Shown in pieces: positions 17,847 through 26,774 of a DNA stretch of 64,000 nt (the stretch's first letter is position 1; each line of letters opens with the position of its first letter). A model generated the notes under the pieces. It was given only the letters and a program-made list of their open reading frames with translations, made no database searches and had not been told where the DNA came from. The translations under genes and the position numbers were made by a program. The stretch covers positions 1 through 64,000 of the forward strand of contig NZ_JACSRA010000018.1 in NCBI RefSeq assembly GCF_014836335.1, read 5' to 3'. Origin of the DNA: Clostridium cibarium. GTDB lineage: Bacteria > Bacillota > Clostridia > Clostridiales > Clostridiaceae.

Positions 17847-19160
17847 TTAACTCCTCCTAACTAATGGTGCAAATCTTTGATACTTCCCAATCCATCCAAG
17901 TTTTACTGTCCTTACTTCACCATTTCTATTTTTACCTATAATAATTTCAGCTATATTCTTATCCTTGGAATTTTTATTGTAATACTCATCTCTATAAAGC
18001 ATCATTATTATATCTGCATCTTGCTCAATAGAGCCTGATTCCCTAAGATCAGAAAGAATTGGTCTATGGTCATTTCTTTGTTCAGCTGCTCTTGATAATT
18101 GTGATAATACTATTACTGTTACATCTAAATTCTTTGCCAGTTTTTTTAATTCTCTAGATATTTTGGCTATCTCCTGCTCTCTAGAGTAGCTCTTTTCCAT
18201 TCCTTCCACTAATTGAAGATAATCTATAATTACAATATCTAATCCTTCCTTAATCTTTAAATATCTACACTTAGCTTTCATTTCTAAAAGATTCGTTGTT
18301 TTATCATCTATAAAAACCTTTCTATTTTCTAAATCATTAGTAGACAAAACTAACTTTGAAATTTCCTCATCATTTAGATTTCCATTTTTAATATTGTTAA
18401 ATTGTATTAAACACTTAGAAGATAACAATCTTTCCATAAGTTGTTTTTTAGTCATCTCAATAGAAAATATTAAAACAGATGCTTTTTTTGAAGCATATTG
18501 CCCTATATTTAAAGCAAATGCAGTTTTCCCCATGGATGGTCTAGCTGCTATAACTATAAAATCTCCTTTCTGAAGACCAGATATTGTTTCATCTATTTCT
18601 AAAAAACCTGTTGAATTTCCTAAGATATCATCTTCCAAGGTGCATGTTTCCTTTATTTTGTTTAAAGCTTCCTTTAAAACTACTTTAACAGGTTCTATAT
18701 TCTCCAAATTCTTGTTATTAGATATTTTATGTAATAAATCCTCAGCTTCATTAATAACCTCATTAACTTCACATTCTTCATAACTCTTCAATACTATTTC
18801 TTTACCCACATTGATAAGTTTTCTTCTATTAGCTTTATCCTTTATAATCCTAATGTAATCATTGATATTGTTATTAAATGCTCCATCAACACTTAATTTA
18901 GTTATATAACTTATCCCCCCACAGACTTCTACATCTCCACTAGCCTTTATTTCTTCAAGTAATGTAATTAAATCTACGTTAATATTTTTCTCATACAATT
19001 TTTTAATTATTTTAAATATTAACTTATTTTTCTCCCAATAAAAATCTTCTATATCTAAAACATCTCCAACAAATAATAGCTTGTCTATATTATTGATAAT
19101 GCATCCTAAAACAGCTTCTTCAGCATCAGTAGAATAAGGCAATTTTCTTAATTCACTCAT
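17847..19160 (-). CDS. Replicative DNA helicase, DnaB-like
   Basis: This 437-residue protein has the DnaB N-terminal helical domain (PYSTDAEEAVLGCIINN) and the RecA-like helicase domain. The Walker A motif is AARPSMGKTAFALN (about residues 206-219), and VIIDYLQLVEG and LSQLSRAAEQRNDHRP follow. It unwinds DNA as a hexamer. Beside the DnaD-like protein it is the phage replication pair. It starts one base after its upstream neighbour. Confidence 0.93.
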   Translation of the reverse strand: MSELRKLPYSTDAEEAVLGCIINNIDKLLFVGDVLDIEDFYWEKNKLIFKIIKKLYEKNINVDLITLLEEIKASGDVEVCGGISYITKLSVDGAFNNNINDYIRIIKDKANRRKLINVGKEIVLKSYEECEVNEVINEAEDLLHKISNNKNLENIEPVKVVLKEALNKIKETCTLEDDILGNSTGFLEIDETISGLQKGDFIVIAARPSMGKTAFALNIGQYASKKASVLIFSIEMTKKQLMERLLSSKCLIQFNNIKNGNLNDEEISKLVLSTNDLENRKVFIDDKTTNLLEMKAKCRYLKIKEGLDIVIIDYLQLVEGMEKSYSREQEIAKISRELKKLAKNLDVTVIVLSQLSRAAEQRNDHRPILSDLRESGSIEQDADIIMMLYRDEYYNKNSKDKNIAEIIIGKNRNGEVRTVKLGWIGKYQRFAPLVRRS

Positions 19161-19949
19161 TTACATATCCTCCTCCAGATTTATGCTAAATGAAATATTG
19201 TCTTCTCCACTACTCACCAGGCTTAAATTTTCACTTTCTTCTTCAAGATAATCTTCATATCTCCCATTAAAAAAAGTAGATCCGTTTAAAACATATTTTT
19301 TATCCTTATACTTCACTTCCCCTTTGTAATTCATAATGCATCCTATAAGCTCTTCCTTTGATATCTTCTTTAATATCTTGGGGATTTTCTTTATAGATTC
19401 TGCCTTTCCCTTTTTATTCGGATATAATCCCCATATTTCCTCTATATCATATTTATTATATTTAAACTTATTATTTATAGTAGAAAGATTATTTTGTTCC
19501 TTATTTTCAGTAGGAGGAGTGCAACTTTTTTTCTCAAGGAATCCTACTTTTAAGTCTGAACCTTTCTCTGCTTTAATCTCTGAATTATAGTTATTATAAT
19601 CTTTTTTCTTTTCAGTATTATCTAACATTAACAAAGGATAATTTTCTCCAAGACAATAATAAGAATAACTTCCACCTTGAAGCTTATGATAATGTCCAAG
19701 GATCTTACACTCTTCAAGTTTTTTTAGTCTTCTTCTTAAAGCGTCATTGCTCTTTATTCCAATTATAGGAATATTCTCTTTCATATGCTTGTAACTTAAC
19801 CAATAGTATGGTTCATTATTAACTATAATCATAGTCATACTTTTAGTATCCCTAAAATCAACAAAATATCGTAAAAGTAACGCATATTTTAAATCTAATC
19901 CAAACTCTATAAGCTTCACTTGATTAAACCCACTTATTGCATTTTTCAT
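19161..19949 (-). CDS. Phage replication protein, DnaD-like
   Basis: This 262-residue protein has an N-terminal winged-helix region (FGLDLKYALLLRYFVDF to LRRRLKKLEECKILGHY), a charged linker, and a C-terminal helical region (YDIEEIWGLYPNKKGKAESIKKIPKI). This is the usual form of phage initiators that load the helicase encoded next to them. The ATG at 19949 follows GAGGTGTTAAG. An in-frame ATG 13 codons upstream is less likely. Confidence 0.75.
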   Translation of the reverse strand: MKNAISGFNQVKLIEFGLDLKYALLLRYFVDFRDTKSMTMIIVNNEPYYWLSYKHMKENIPIIGIKSNDALRRRLKKLEECKILGHYHKLQGGSYSYYCLGENYPLLMLDNTEKKKDYNNYNSEIKAEKGSDLKVGFLEKKSCTPPTENKEQNNLSTINNKFKYNKYDIEEIWGLYPNKKGKAESIKKIPKILKKISKEELIGCIMNYKGEVKYKDKKYVLNGSTFFNGRYEDYLEEESENLSLVSSGEDNISFSINLEEDM

Positions 19950-19980
19950 CTTAACACCTCTTTCAAGCTTCTTGAACTTA

Positions 19981-20160
19981 CTATTCAAAAAAAATTTTCA
20001 TCTCTACTCCATATATCTTGGAAAGTTTTTTTATTTTAGACATAGTAAGTTCAACTTTACCATTTTCTAATGCCCAATATCCACTTTTGCTCTTATAACC
20101 TAGTAACTTAGCTATTTCAGCAATAGTATAGCCATTTCTTAATCTTAATTTTTTTAACAT
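19981..20160 (-). CDS. Cro-like helix-turn-helix regulator
   Basis: This 59-residue protein is almost only an XRE-type helix-turn-helix (LRLRNGYTIAEIAKLLGYKSKSGYWALENGK). I place the start at 20160 with GGGGTG before it. Longer frames would run through the promoter and its operators. It is the first gene of the minus-strand phage transcript, divergent from the CI-like repressor, which is the classical Cro position. Confidence 0.8.
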   Translation of the reverse strand: MLKKLRLRNGYTIAEIAKLLGYKSKSGYWALENGKVELTMSKIKKLSKIYGVEMKIFFE

Positions 20161-20173
20161 TTTCTCACCCCTA

Positions 20174-20229
20174 TCCAAATTACTTGAACTTATATTCATT
20201 ATATTAGTCCAAATTACTTGAACCGTCAA
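20174..20229 (-). promoter_or_regulatory. Early promoter with two 16-bp operator repeats
   Basis: On the minus strand TTGACG (20224-20229), a 17-base spacer and TAATAT (20201-20206) form an excellent promoter for the Cro-like gene. The 16-base sequence GTTCAAGTAATTTGGA fills almost all of the spacer (20208-20223). It recurs without change just downstream of the start site (20174-20189), 34 bases away. A repressor bound at either copy would block transcription. Confidence 0.78.
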
Positions 20230-20311
20230 TATAGATTTTTAAATTTATCTTTTAATATTTTTCAATATTAAGTACAATGTTATTGAACATGTATTTAAAA
20301 GGAGAGTAAAT

Positions 20312-20683
20312 ATGATTGCTTTATCAGATAGATTGAAAGAGCTAAGAAAAGAAAATAATATGACTCAATCTGACTTGGGTAAAATTTTAGGAGTTGGAAA
20401 AACCACAATCTCTATGTACGAGAATGGTAATAGTACTCCTAATGATGAAATAAAAATTAAAATAGCAAATTACTTCAACATATCCTTGGATTATCTTCTA
20501 GGTAAATCAGAAATAAGAAATTACAATAACACCATTAAGCCAATGGACAAAATAAATAAATTAGTAAAAGAAAATAATATAAATACTCTTGCTGCCCATT
20601 TTGAAGGTGAAGAGTTTACAGAAGATGATCTAGAGGACATAGAAAACTTTATAAGGTATGTAATTTCAAAAAAGAAAAAATAA
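20312..20683 (+). CDS. CI-like phage repressor (XRE family)
   Basis: This 123-residue protein has an N-terminal helix-turn-helix (LSDRLKELRKENNMTQSDLGKILGVGKTTISMYENG, about residues 4-39) and an acidic C-terminal tail (FEGEEFTEDDLEDIENFIRYV). It lacks a LexA-like self-cleaving domain. Release from repression is therefore likely to involve the ImmA-like gene downstream. AAAGGAGAG precedes the start. The CI promoter probably uses TACAAT at 20273-20278. Confidence 0.88.
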   Translation: MIALSDRLKELRKENNMTQSDLGKILGVGKTTISMYENGNSTPNDEIKIKIANYFNISLDYLLGKSEIRNYNNTIKPMDKINKLVKENNINTLAAHFEGEEFTEDDLEDIENFIRYVISKKKK

Positions 20684-20766
20684 AATATTTTAATTTTTAG
20701 AACATTTGTTCGTATTTTATGTTATACTATTCATATAAATGAATATACTTTCATAGGAGGATATGT

Positions 20767-21225
20767 ATGGAATACGACGAATTAATTGCTAAAGCTACAA
20801 ATGACAACGTAGATATATTGGAAGTTTCATTTAAAGGAAAAGCTAAAGGATATTATTCTGATGGAGTAATAGCTATAGATAACAAAATTGAAACAAATAC
20901 AGAAAAAAAATGTATCCTCGCCGAAGAGCTTGGACACTTCTATACTAGTACAGGAGATATTTTAGATAATTCTATACTTTCTAAAAAGAAAGAATCAATA
21001 GCAAGAAGGTGGGCTTGTGAAAAATTAATTACATTGTCACACTTAACATCAGCTTTCAAAGATGGAATAACAAATAAAAGTGATTTAGCCAACTATTTAG
21101 ATGTTACACCTCACTTTCTTGACTTAACTTTAGAATATTATAAAAGAAGATATGGTACTCATGTAAAATTAAATAACTATATTATTTTTTTTGAGCCTAA
21201 CCTAGGAATATTAAAATTGCTATAG
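20767..21225 (+). CDS. ImmA/IrrE-like protein
   Basis: This 152-residue protein has the ImmA-family core ILAEELGHFYTSTGDIL (about residues 56-72) and ARRWACEKLI. The usual zinc motif HExxH reads AEELGH, so the first ligand is changed, as in several clostridial phage relatives. ImmA proteases cleave the partner repressor to induce a prophage. The gene lies 84 bases behind the CI-like gene with AGGAGG before it. Confidence 0.75.
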   Translation: MEYDELIAKATNDNVDILEVSFKGKAKGYYSDGVIAIDNKIETNTEKKCILAEELGHFYTSTGDILDNSILSKKKESIARRWACEKLITLSHLTSAFKDGITNKSDLANYLDVTPHFLDLTLEYYKRRYGTHVKLNNYIIFFEPNLGILKLL

Positions 21226-21242
21226 ATTATAGCAATTTTTTT
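21214..21242 (+). terminator. Terminator overlapping the ImmA-like stop codon
   Basis: AAATTGCTATAG and CTATAGCAATTT pair around a short loop and are followed by seven T. The stop codon lies inside the left arm. It also separates this gene from the convergent holin gene. Confidence 0.75.
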
Positions 21243-21495
21243 AATTTTCATTTTTCTTAACCTGTTTGAAAAGTTGATTAACATAAACAGCAGCTCCAGT
21301 AATTAATATCCCTTGTACAACTGATTGCGCACTTATGCCAGCAAATGCAAAAGCACCTACGATTCCTATTGGTAGGAGAATGACAGGTATATATTTATCA
21401 GGTACTTTCTCTGTACCTTTTAATATTAGCCCTAAAATGTACACTGCCGGAATAAGCTCCAATAAATTATCTTTAATTAAACTTAAAAAATCCAT
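21241..21495 (-). CDS. Small phage holin (Hol44-like)
   Basis: This 84-residue protein has two to three transmembrane segments. The pattern ELIPAVYILGLILKGTEKVPDKYIPVILLPIGIVGAF is typical of the small holins of clostridial phages. The ATG at 21495 follows AGGGG. It is a second holin in the locus, placed outside the repressor genes and convergent to them, with no lysin beside it. Confidence 0.7.
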   Translation of the reverse strand: MDFLSLIKDNLLELIPAVYILGLILKGTEKVPDKYIPVILLPIGIVGAFAFAGISAQSVVQGILITGAAVYVNQLFKQVKKNEN

Positions 21496-21604
21496 GCTTA
21501 TCACCCCTATCCACTTGAAATTTGGGTATACTTATAATTATTTATATACTTCCATAAATATGTTTATTTTTCATAGCTATTTTTCTAATTTATTAATATG
21601 AAAA

Positions 21605-21626
21605 GGAGTAAGAAAATTCTTACTCC
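21605..21626 (-). terminator. Terminator of the YmaF-like gene
   Basis: GGAGTAAGAA and TTCTTACTCC form a ten-pair stem with a two-base loop, followed by TTTTC on the minus strand. Confidence 0.7.
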
Positions 21627-21638
21627 ATAATATAATTC

Positions 21639-22028
21639 TTAACACTTTTTACTCTCTGGTACTTCACTAGGATTCTCAATTAGTGTAGCAAAGAAATAAT
21701 CATGATCATGTCCATCATTGAAAGATGTTTCTCCTTCTAATAAATGAATGTGTTTTCCTCCTGGAAGAAAAATTGCAGGCCCAGTAGTATCTGATATTCT
21801 ATGAAAATGATCGCCAAAAGTATCTGTAAAGGCTTCTACTTTGTGAACATGAGAATTACCAAATCTAATTGCAGGTCCAGTTACTCCAGCAATACGATGA
21901 TTGTGGATTTCTCCTTCATCGTCTCTAGCATAATCTGTACTTGATAGGAATTCATGATTATGATTTGGGATTAAGCATTTATTTTTATCTTTAGAACAAT
22001 GTTCATATTGATTTTCTTTATAGCCCAT
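21639..22028 (-). CDS. YmaF family protein
   Basis: This 129-residue protein has repeated histidine-containing units: HNHEFLSSTDYA, IHNHRIAGVTGPAIRFGNSHVHKVEAFTD, FGDHFHRISDTTGPAIF and GKHIHLLEGETSFNDGHDHDY. This is the YmaF pattern of Bacillus. The regular His pairs suggest metal binding, but the role is unknown. The start at 22028 follows TTTGGAGGAAGTTCTA. An upstream in-frame ATG has no ribosome site. Confidence 0.82.
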   Translation of the reverse strand: MGYKENQYEHCSKDKNKCLIPNHNHEFLSSTDYARDDEGEIHNHRIAGVTGPAIRFGNSHVHKVEAFTDTFGDHFHRISDTTGPAIFLPGGKHIHLLEGETSFNDGHDHDYFFATLIENPSEVPESKKC

Positions 22029-22344
22029 TAGAACTTCCTCCAAATAGTTTAATATAATACATACTATGTTTCTAAAATAAATTATGTGAATTATATTCCT
22101 ACACTCCCTCACCCAGCATTTTACCAGCATATTCTTTAGAATATTAACATATATATGGTGAAGTAAAATTAAAATATATTATGCCTGTATCCAACTATCT
22201 TATATATCTGTTTAGGTTTTTTCGGAAATGTTTGTACTACAAAAACTCAAAAGGTAATATTTGTATTTTAAATTTAAATAACTTATTATGTAAATAGACT
22301 AATATTTAAGATTTAAACTCTATTTCTATTTAGGAGGTTTTAAA

Positions 22345-23136
22345 ATGGAGGAAATATCAATACTAACCAAAGAAGATTTAATTAATCAATTTAAAAATTG
22401 CGGGCTATCTCAAGGACAAACTATATTTGTTCATACTTCTTTAAGTAAATTAGGCTTTGTTGTTGGAGGTGCTGAAACTTTAATAAGAGCACTTCTAGAA
22501 ATTGTTGGAGATGAAGGAACTTTAATTATGCCTTCGCAAACCTGGAAAAACTTAGATCCATCTAGCGGAGTTCATTGGGAAGTTCCTGAAAAATATTGGC
22601 CTATAATTCGAGAAAACTGGCCCGCTTATGATAAGGAAATTACTCCTGCTATAGGTATGGGCATTGTTGCAGAAATGTTCAGAAAATGGCCAGGTGCTAA
22701 ACGAACAGAACATCCAGCTAGGTCAATTGCTTCAATCGGCAAGCATGCTGAATATATTACATCTACACATGATTTAAGTAATATTTTTGGAAAAGGCTCA
22801 CCCTTAGATAAATTATATGAGCTAGATGGATATGTACTATTAATTGGCGTAGGCTATGATAAAAATACTTCTCTTCATTTAGCAGAAGCCAAAGCAAACT
22901 TTTCAAGCAAAAAATTTGTAGATGAAAGTAGCGCTATTTTAGTTAATGGGATTAGAAAATGGGTAACATATAAAACTCAGGCAGTAGATGATCGTGATTT
23001 CATTAAACTTGGAGCTGAATATGATAAAGAAATGAACATTAAAGTTAATAAGGTTGGTAATGCAGATGTAAGGTTTATGAAACAAAGACCCTTGATAGAT
23101 TGGGCTGTTCAATGGATGGAACAGAACAGACCTTAA
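22345..23136 (+). CDS. AAC(3)-family aminoglycoside N-acetyltransferase
   Basis: This 263-residue protein is of the Antibiotic_NAT fold, which transfers acetyl from acetyl-CoA to the 3-amino group of aminoglycosides in classical members. Family motifs are seen: VHTSLSKLGFVVGGAETLI near the N-terminus, GTLIMPSQTW (about residues 55-64) and RTEHPARSIASIGKHAEYI (about 119-137). Chromosomal relatives may have another natural substrate. AGGAGG precedes the ATG. It is monocistronic. Confidence 0.88.
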   Translation: MEEISILTKEDLINQFKNCGLSQGQTIFVHTSLSKLGFVVGGAETLIRALLEIVGDEGTLIMPSQTWKNLDPSSGVHWEVPEKYWPIIRENWPAYDKEITPAIGMGIVAEMFRKWPGAKRTEHPARSIASIGKHAEYITSTHDLSNIFGKGSPLDKLYELDGYVLLIGVGYDKNTSLHLAEAKANFSSKKFVDESSAILVNGIRKWVTYKTQAVDDRDFIKLGAEYDKEMNIKVNKVGNADVRFMKQRPLIDWAVQWMEQNRP

Positions 23137-23229
23137 TACATTCAAGATATGTTTTATTTCATTTTTCTTTTAGCAGAGAAACATAATATAATTTCAGTCT
23201 CTGTTCCATTGATACAGATACCCATATTT

Positions 23230-23289
23230 TTAGTTATTAGAACAACTAATATAGTTAAGTATCACCAATATTCTTATTCTTTTGTCCAT
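23230..23289 (-). pseudogene. Relic of an N-terminus like the 36.6-kb membrane protein
   Basis: On the minus strand AAGGAG precedes an ATG that encodes MDKRIRILVILNYIS before an early stop. The 288-residue membrane protein at 36611-37477 starts MDKRIKVLVTLNCIS with the same upstream sequence. The rest of this copy is lost. Confidence 0.6.
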
Positions 23290-23580
23290 ATTCACTCCTT
23301 ATATAATTAGAATATGTTATCCAATTCTTTCAGTTGTTTCTTTCTTATTTTTTTTGTAAAAAAATTGATATTACAAGAAAAATAAACCCTAACCATAGTA
23401 AAATTTTAAGAAATACGTTTTGATATACCATACTTAATTTTAAAAGATAGAATTCATGTTTGTTATACACGAATCCTACCTTTTTCTTTATAAACTTAAA
23501 ATATATACTTCTTGAATATATATCTACAAAATAGTACAATAATTGGTAGATAATATTATAAATAGAAAGGCATTATATAT

Positions 23581-24567
23581 ATGAGACAACAGAAAATAAG
23601 AAAAAGTGTTATGAATCAAAGAAGAGAAAGATATAAAAGAAATGCTAAAAAAAGAATTATTTTAGGTATAACAATTATAATAGTTATTATTGTTTGTGGA
23701 GTTGCAGCAAAGATAAAGTTTGAAAGCGATCAAGAAAAACTTTATACCAAGGCAGAAGTTGTAGAAGATTCTATAGTGACAAATGAGCCTAATACAGAAG
23801 ATAAAACAGATAATTCTGATTTAGATAATAGTGGATATATTCCATTAGAAAAGGATCCAAATGCTGAGGATGCTATTACAATATCTAATATTACAAATAA
23901 ATTAAATAAAAATCAAATAAAGTATCCAGTACGTACAGATGGAAAGAAAATTGCTTATTTAACTTTTGATGATGGCCCATCTACAACTAATACACCTAAA
24001 GTATTAGACATATTAAAAGAGAATGGAATAAAAGCTACATTTATGATAATGGGAAAAAATGCAGAAAGTTCAGAAGAATCAAAGGAACTATTAAAGAGAA
24101 CCGTTAAAGAAGGACATGCTATAGGTAATCATACCTATAGTCATAATACTCATTATTTATATCCTAATAGAGTAATAAGTCCTACTAATTTTATTGGAGA
24201 TGTGGACAAGTGTGATAAAACTTTAAAAAGCATACTAGGTAAAGATTTTACAACAAGAGTCATAAGATTTCCAGGTGGATATTGGTCTTGGGATGGAAGA
24301 ACAGAAATAAGACCTATCCTTGATGAAAAAGGCTATGCTAGCATAGATTGGGATGCTTTATCAAAAGATGCTGAAGGAAAGCCAAATAAAACAGCAAAAG
24401 AATTATTAGACATAAGTAAACAAACTCTCAATGCTTTAGGTCCTAATGCAGATAGTGTTGTATTTTTAATGCATGATACTTATGGAAAAGAAGAAACCGT
24501 TAAATCATTGCAATCAATAATAGATATGTTTAAAGAAAGAGGTTTTGAATTTAAAACAATTAAATAG
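23581..24567 (+). CDS. Polysaccharide deacetylase (PgdA/NodB type)
   Basis: This 328-residue protein has an N-terminal membrane anchor (about residues 26-43), a low-complexity linker rich in Asp/Asn, and a NodB deacetylase domain from about residue 125. All catalytic motifs are present: TFDDGPS, the zinc motif HTYSH, RFPGGYWSWDG, DWDAL and LMHDTYGKEE. It should remove acetyl groups from cell-wall or matrix glycans outside the membrane, for example to raise lysozyme resistance. A terminator follows directly. Confidence 0.92.
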   Translation: MRQQKIRKSVMNQRRERYKRNAKKRIILGITIIIVIIVCGVAAKIKFESDQEKLYTKAEVVEDSIVTNEPNTEDKTDNSDLDNSGYIPLEKDPNAEDAITISNITNKLNKNQIKYPVRTDGKKIAYLTFDDGPSTTNTPKVLDILKENGIKATFMIMGKNAESSEESKELLKRTVKEGHAIGNHTYSHNTHYLYPNRVISPTNFIGDVDKCDKTLKSILGKDFTTRVIRFPGGYWSWDGRTEIRPILDEKGYASIDWDALSKDAEGKPNKTAKELLDISKQTLNALGPNADSVVFLMHDTYGKEETVKSLQSIIDMFKERGFEFKTIK

Positions 24568-24579
24568 TTATAATTATAA

Positions 24580-24610
24580 GAAGCTATCTTAATAAAGTAA
24601 AGATAGCTTC
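24580..24610 (+). terminator. Terminator of the deacetylase gene
   Basis: GAAGCTATCTT and AAGATAGCTTC form a perfect 11-pair stem followed by TTTGT. Confidence 0.8.
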
Positions 24611-24930
24611 TTTGTATTTGAAATGTTTACTGCATCTCAATTAATTACTTAACTTTTTGTATTATGTTATTTATTACTCTTATTTAATAATTTGTATTTG
24701 CTCATAATTAAGCACTAGCGAAAAAATATATAAATTTAGGCAAAAATACAATTTACACTTTTTGTAAATAATGATAGCATAATTAACGACAATTAGATAT
24801 AAAATGGATTAGATGATAGATTACAGCTTCCTATTAGTGAAGCTATAAAATTATGTATAAATTCAAAGTTAGTGAAAACTTAATTATAAAATATAAGATA
24901 TATTTCTAGTAATATAAGAAGGTGTTTTGT
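24611..24930. other. Intergenic region, no gene seen
   Basis: This AT-rich stretch precedes the decarboxylase gene. I see no T-box or riboswitch core, and no coding frame with a ribosome site. Confidence 0.6.
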
Positions 24931-26610
24931 GTGAATAATCAATATACAGTAAGCAAATACTTATTAGATAGACTTTATGAATTAGGCGTTAGCCATATAT
25001 TTGGCGTTCCAGGTGATTATAATCTTTCATTTTTAGACCATGTTATTGCTCATGATGGACTAGAGTGGATTGGAAATTGTAATGAACTTAATGCAGCCTA
25101 TGCAGCAGATGGGTATGCTAGAATAAATGGAATATCAGCACTTATTACAACCTATGGTGTTGGAGAATTAAGTGCAATTAATGGTATTGCAGGTTCTTAT
25201 GCAGAATATGTACCTGTAGTAGAAATTACTGGTACACCATCTACAATAGTGATGGAAAAGGGCTTGTACGTTCATCATTCATTAGGAGATGGAAATTTTC
25301 AACACTTTATAAATATGTTTAAGGAAGTAACTGTTGCGCAAACATTTTTAACACAAGAAAATGCTGACCAAGAAATTGATCATATTTTATTAGTTTGTTT
25401 AAAAGAAAAACGTCCCGTTCATATTAATTTACCAATTGATATATGTGATAAACCTATTAATAAGCCTAAAAAATCTTTATTAACTTTATTAGCTGAATCG
25501 ACCAAGGGAAATGAAAAAATATTGAAACAATTCCTTCATGATGCTATTACAAAGATTGATAAATCTAAAAAACCAATTATTTTAACTGACTTTGAAGTAA
25601 ATCGTTATGAAATTCAACAAACTTTATATGACTTAGCTGAAAAAACAGGTTTTCCCGTTGCATCTTTAAGTATGGGAAAAGGAGTTTTTCCTGAAACACA
25701 TCCTCAATTTATTGGAGTTTATAGTGGAACTTTAAGTTCTCCTTATGTAAGAAAAAGAGTTGATGAATCTGATTGCATTATCAGTATAGGAGTAAAATTA
25801 ATAGACACTATTACAGGTAGATTTTCTCAAGGTTTTTCTGATAATCAAGTTATAGAAATTCATCCTTATACTGCAAAGGTTGAAGATAAGCATTATAATT
25901 CTATTTTTATGAAAGATGTTCTTAATCAGTTAACCTTATTATTACATCACAGACCTACTGAAGAATTAGACATTAGTCCTAATCTCTCTAATGCTTCTTC
26001 ATTCACTTCAAGATTTATATCCAAATCAAATGAAAAGTTAACACAAAAACGTTTTTGGCAATATATATGTGGTTTTTTACAAGAAGGAGATGTTATACTT
26101 GCTGATCAAGGTACTGCTTTTTGTGGCGCTTCTATAATGCCTATCCCAAATAAAGCAACCTTTGTTGGTCAACCTTTATGGGCATCCATAGGTTATACTC
26201 TTCCTTCACTCTTGGGAACACAACTTGCAGATAGAACTCGACGAAATATTTTAATAATTGGTGATGGTTCTTTCCAAATGACTGCTCAAGAATTATCAAC
26301 CATACTACGACAGAATATAACCCCCATTATTTTTCTCATCAATAACAATGGTTATACTATTGAAAGAGCAATTCATGGAAAATATCAACCTTATAATGAT
26401 ATTGGAATTTGGCAATATCATAAATTACCTAGCATTTTAACTCATGAAGGAAATTTTATTTCATTTAAGGTTGAAAGTGAAACTGAACTTGAAGAAGCTT
26501 TAAATGATGCTGCCCATAATTCAGATAAGCTAAGATTTATTGAAGTAATCATGTCTTATGATGATAAACCTAAAATCTTGGAAAAATTCGGGATGCTATT
26601 TGGAAAATAA
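24931..26610 (+). CDS. ThDP-dependent 2-keto acid decarboxylase (indolepyruvate/phenylpyruvate type)
   Basis: This 560-residue enzyme decarboxylates a 2-keto acid to an aldehyde with thiamine diphosphate. The N-terminus LLDRLYELGVSHIFGVPGDYNL and the glutamate in NELNAAYAADGYARI are typical. The ThDP/Mg motif is GDGSFQMTAQELST with NN at its end (about residues 447-475). Its closest known kinds are KivD, IpdC and pyruvate decarboxylase. I choose the GTG at 24931 because AGAAGG lies eight bases before it. It could make fusel or aromatic aldehydes. Confidence 0.9.
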   Translation: MNNQYTVSKYLLDRLYELGVSHIFGVPGDYNLSFLDHVIAHDGLEWIGNCNELNAAYAADGYARINGISALITTYGVGELSAINGIAGSYAEYVPVVEITGTPSTIVMEKGLYVHHSLGDGNFQHFINMFKEVTVAQTFLTQENADQEIDHILLVCLKEKRPVHINLPIDICDKPINKPKKSLLTLLAESTKGNEKILKQFLHDAITKIDKSKKPIILTDFEVNRYEIQQTLYDLAEKTGFPVASLSMGKGVFPETHPQFIGVYSGTLSSPYVRKRVDESDCIISIGVKLIDTITGRFSQGFSDNQVIEIHPYTAKVEDKHYNSIFMKDVLNQLTLLLHHRPTEELDISPNLSNASSFTSRFISKSNEKLTQKRFWQYICGFLQEGDVILADQGTAFCGASIMPIPNKATFVGQPLWASIGYTLPSLLGTQLADRTRRNILIIGDGSFQMTAQELSTILRQNITPIIFLINNNGYTIERAIHGKYQPYNDIGIWQYHKLPSILTHEGNFISFKVESETELEEALNDAAHNSDKLRFIEVIMSYDDKPKILEKFGMLFGK

Positions 26611-26712
26611 AAATATCTCTGCCGAATTTTCTAGAGATGACTACGAAGTAAGTGACCACTTCTTGAATTACATTCCTTAAATAAAATAGCTTAATAGAAA
26701 AGAATGTAAAAT

Positions 26713-26744
26713 AAAGGCATATACTTAAAAAAGTATATGCCTTT
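26713..26744 (+). terminator. Terminator of the decarboxylase gene
   Basis: AAAGGCATATACTT pairs with AAGTATATGCCTTT with a four-base loop. T-rich flanks on both sides also allow use by the convergent gene. Confidence 0.8.
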
Positions 26745-26774
26745 ATTGATTTTACTAAAGTAATATTTATGTCA

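Noticed and set aside
8526..22028. Complete prophage
   Set aside because: No integrase, terminase, portal, capsid or visible att sites are present, so it is treated as a headless tail locus.
23345..23539. 64-codon frame ending in a hydrophobic segment
   Set aside because: No ribosome site at either possible start and only one helix from AT-rich sequence. Not enough to call a gene.
24611..24930. T-box or riboswitch before the decarboxylase gene
   Set aside because: The T-box core AGGGTGGNACCGCG and the known riboswitch cores are absent.
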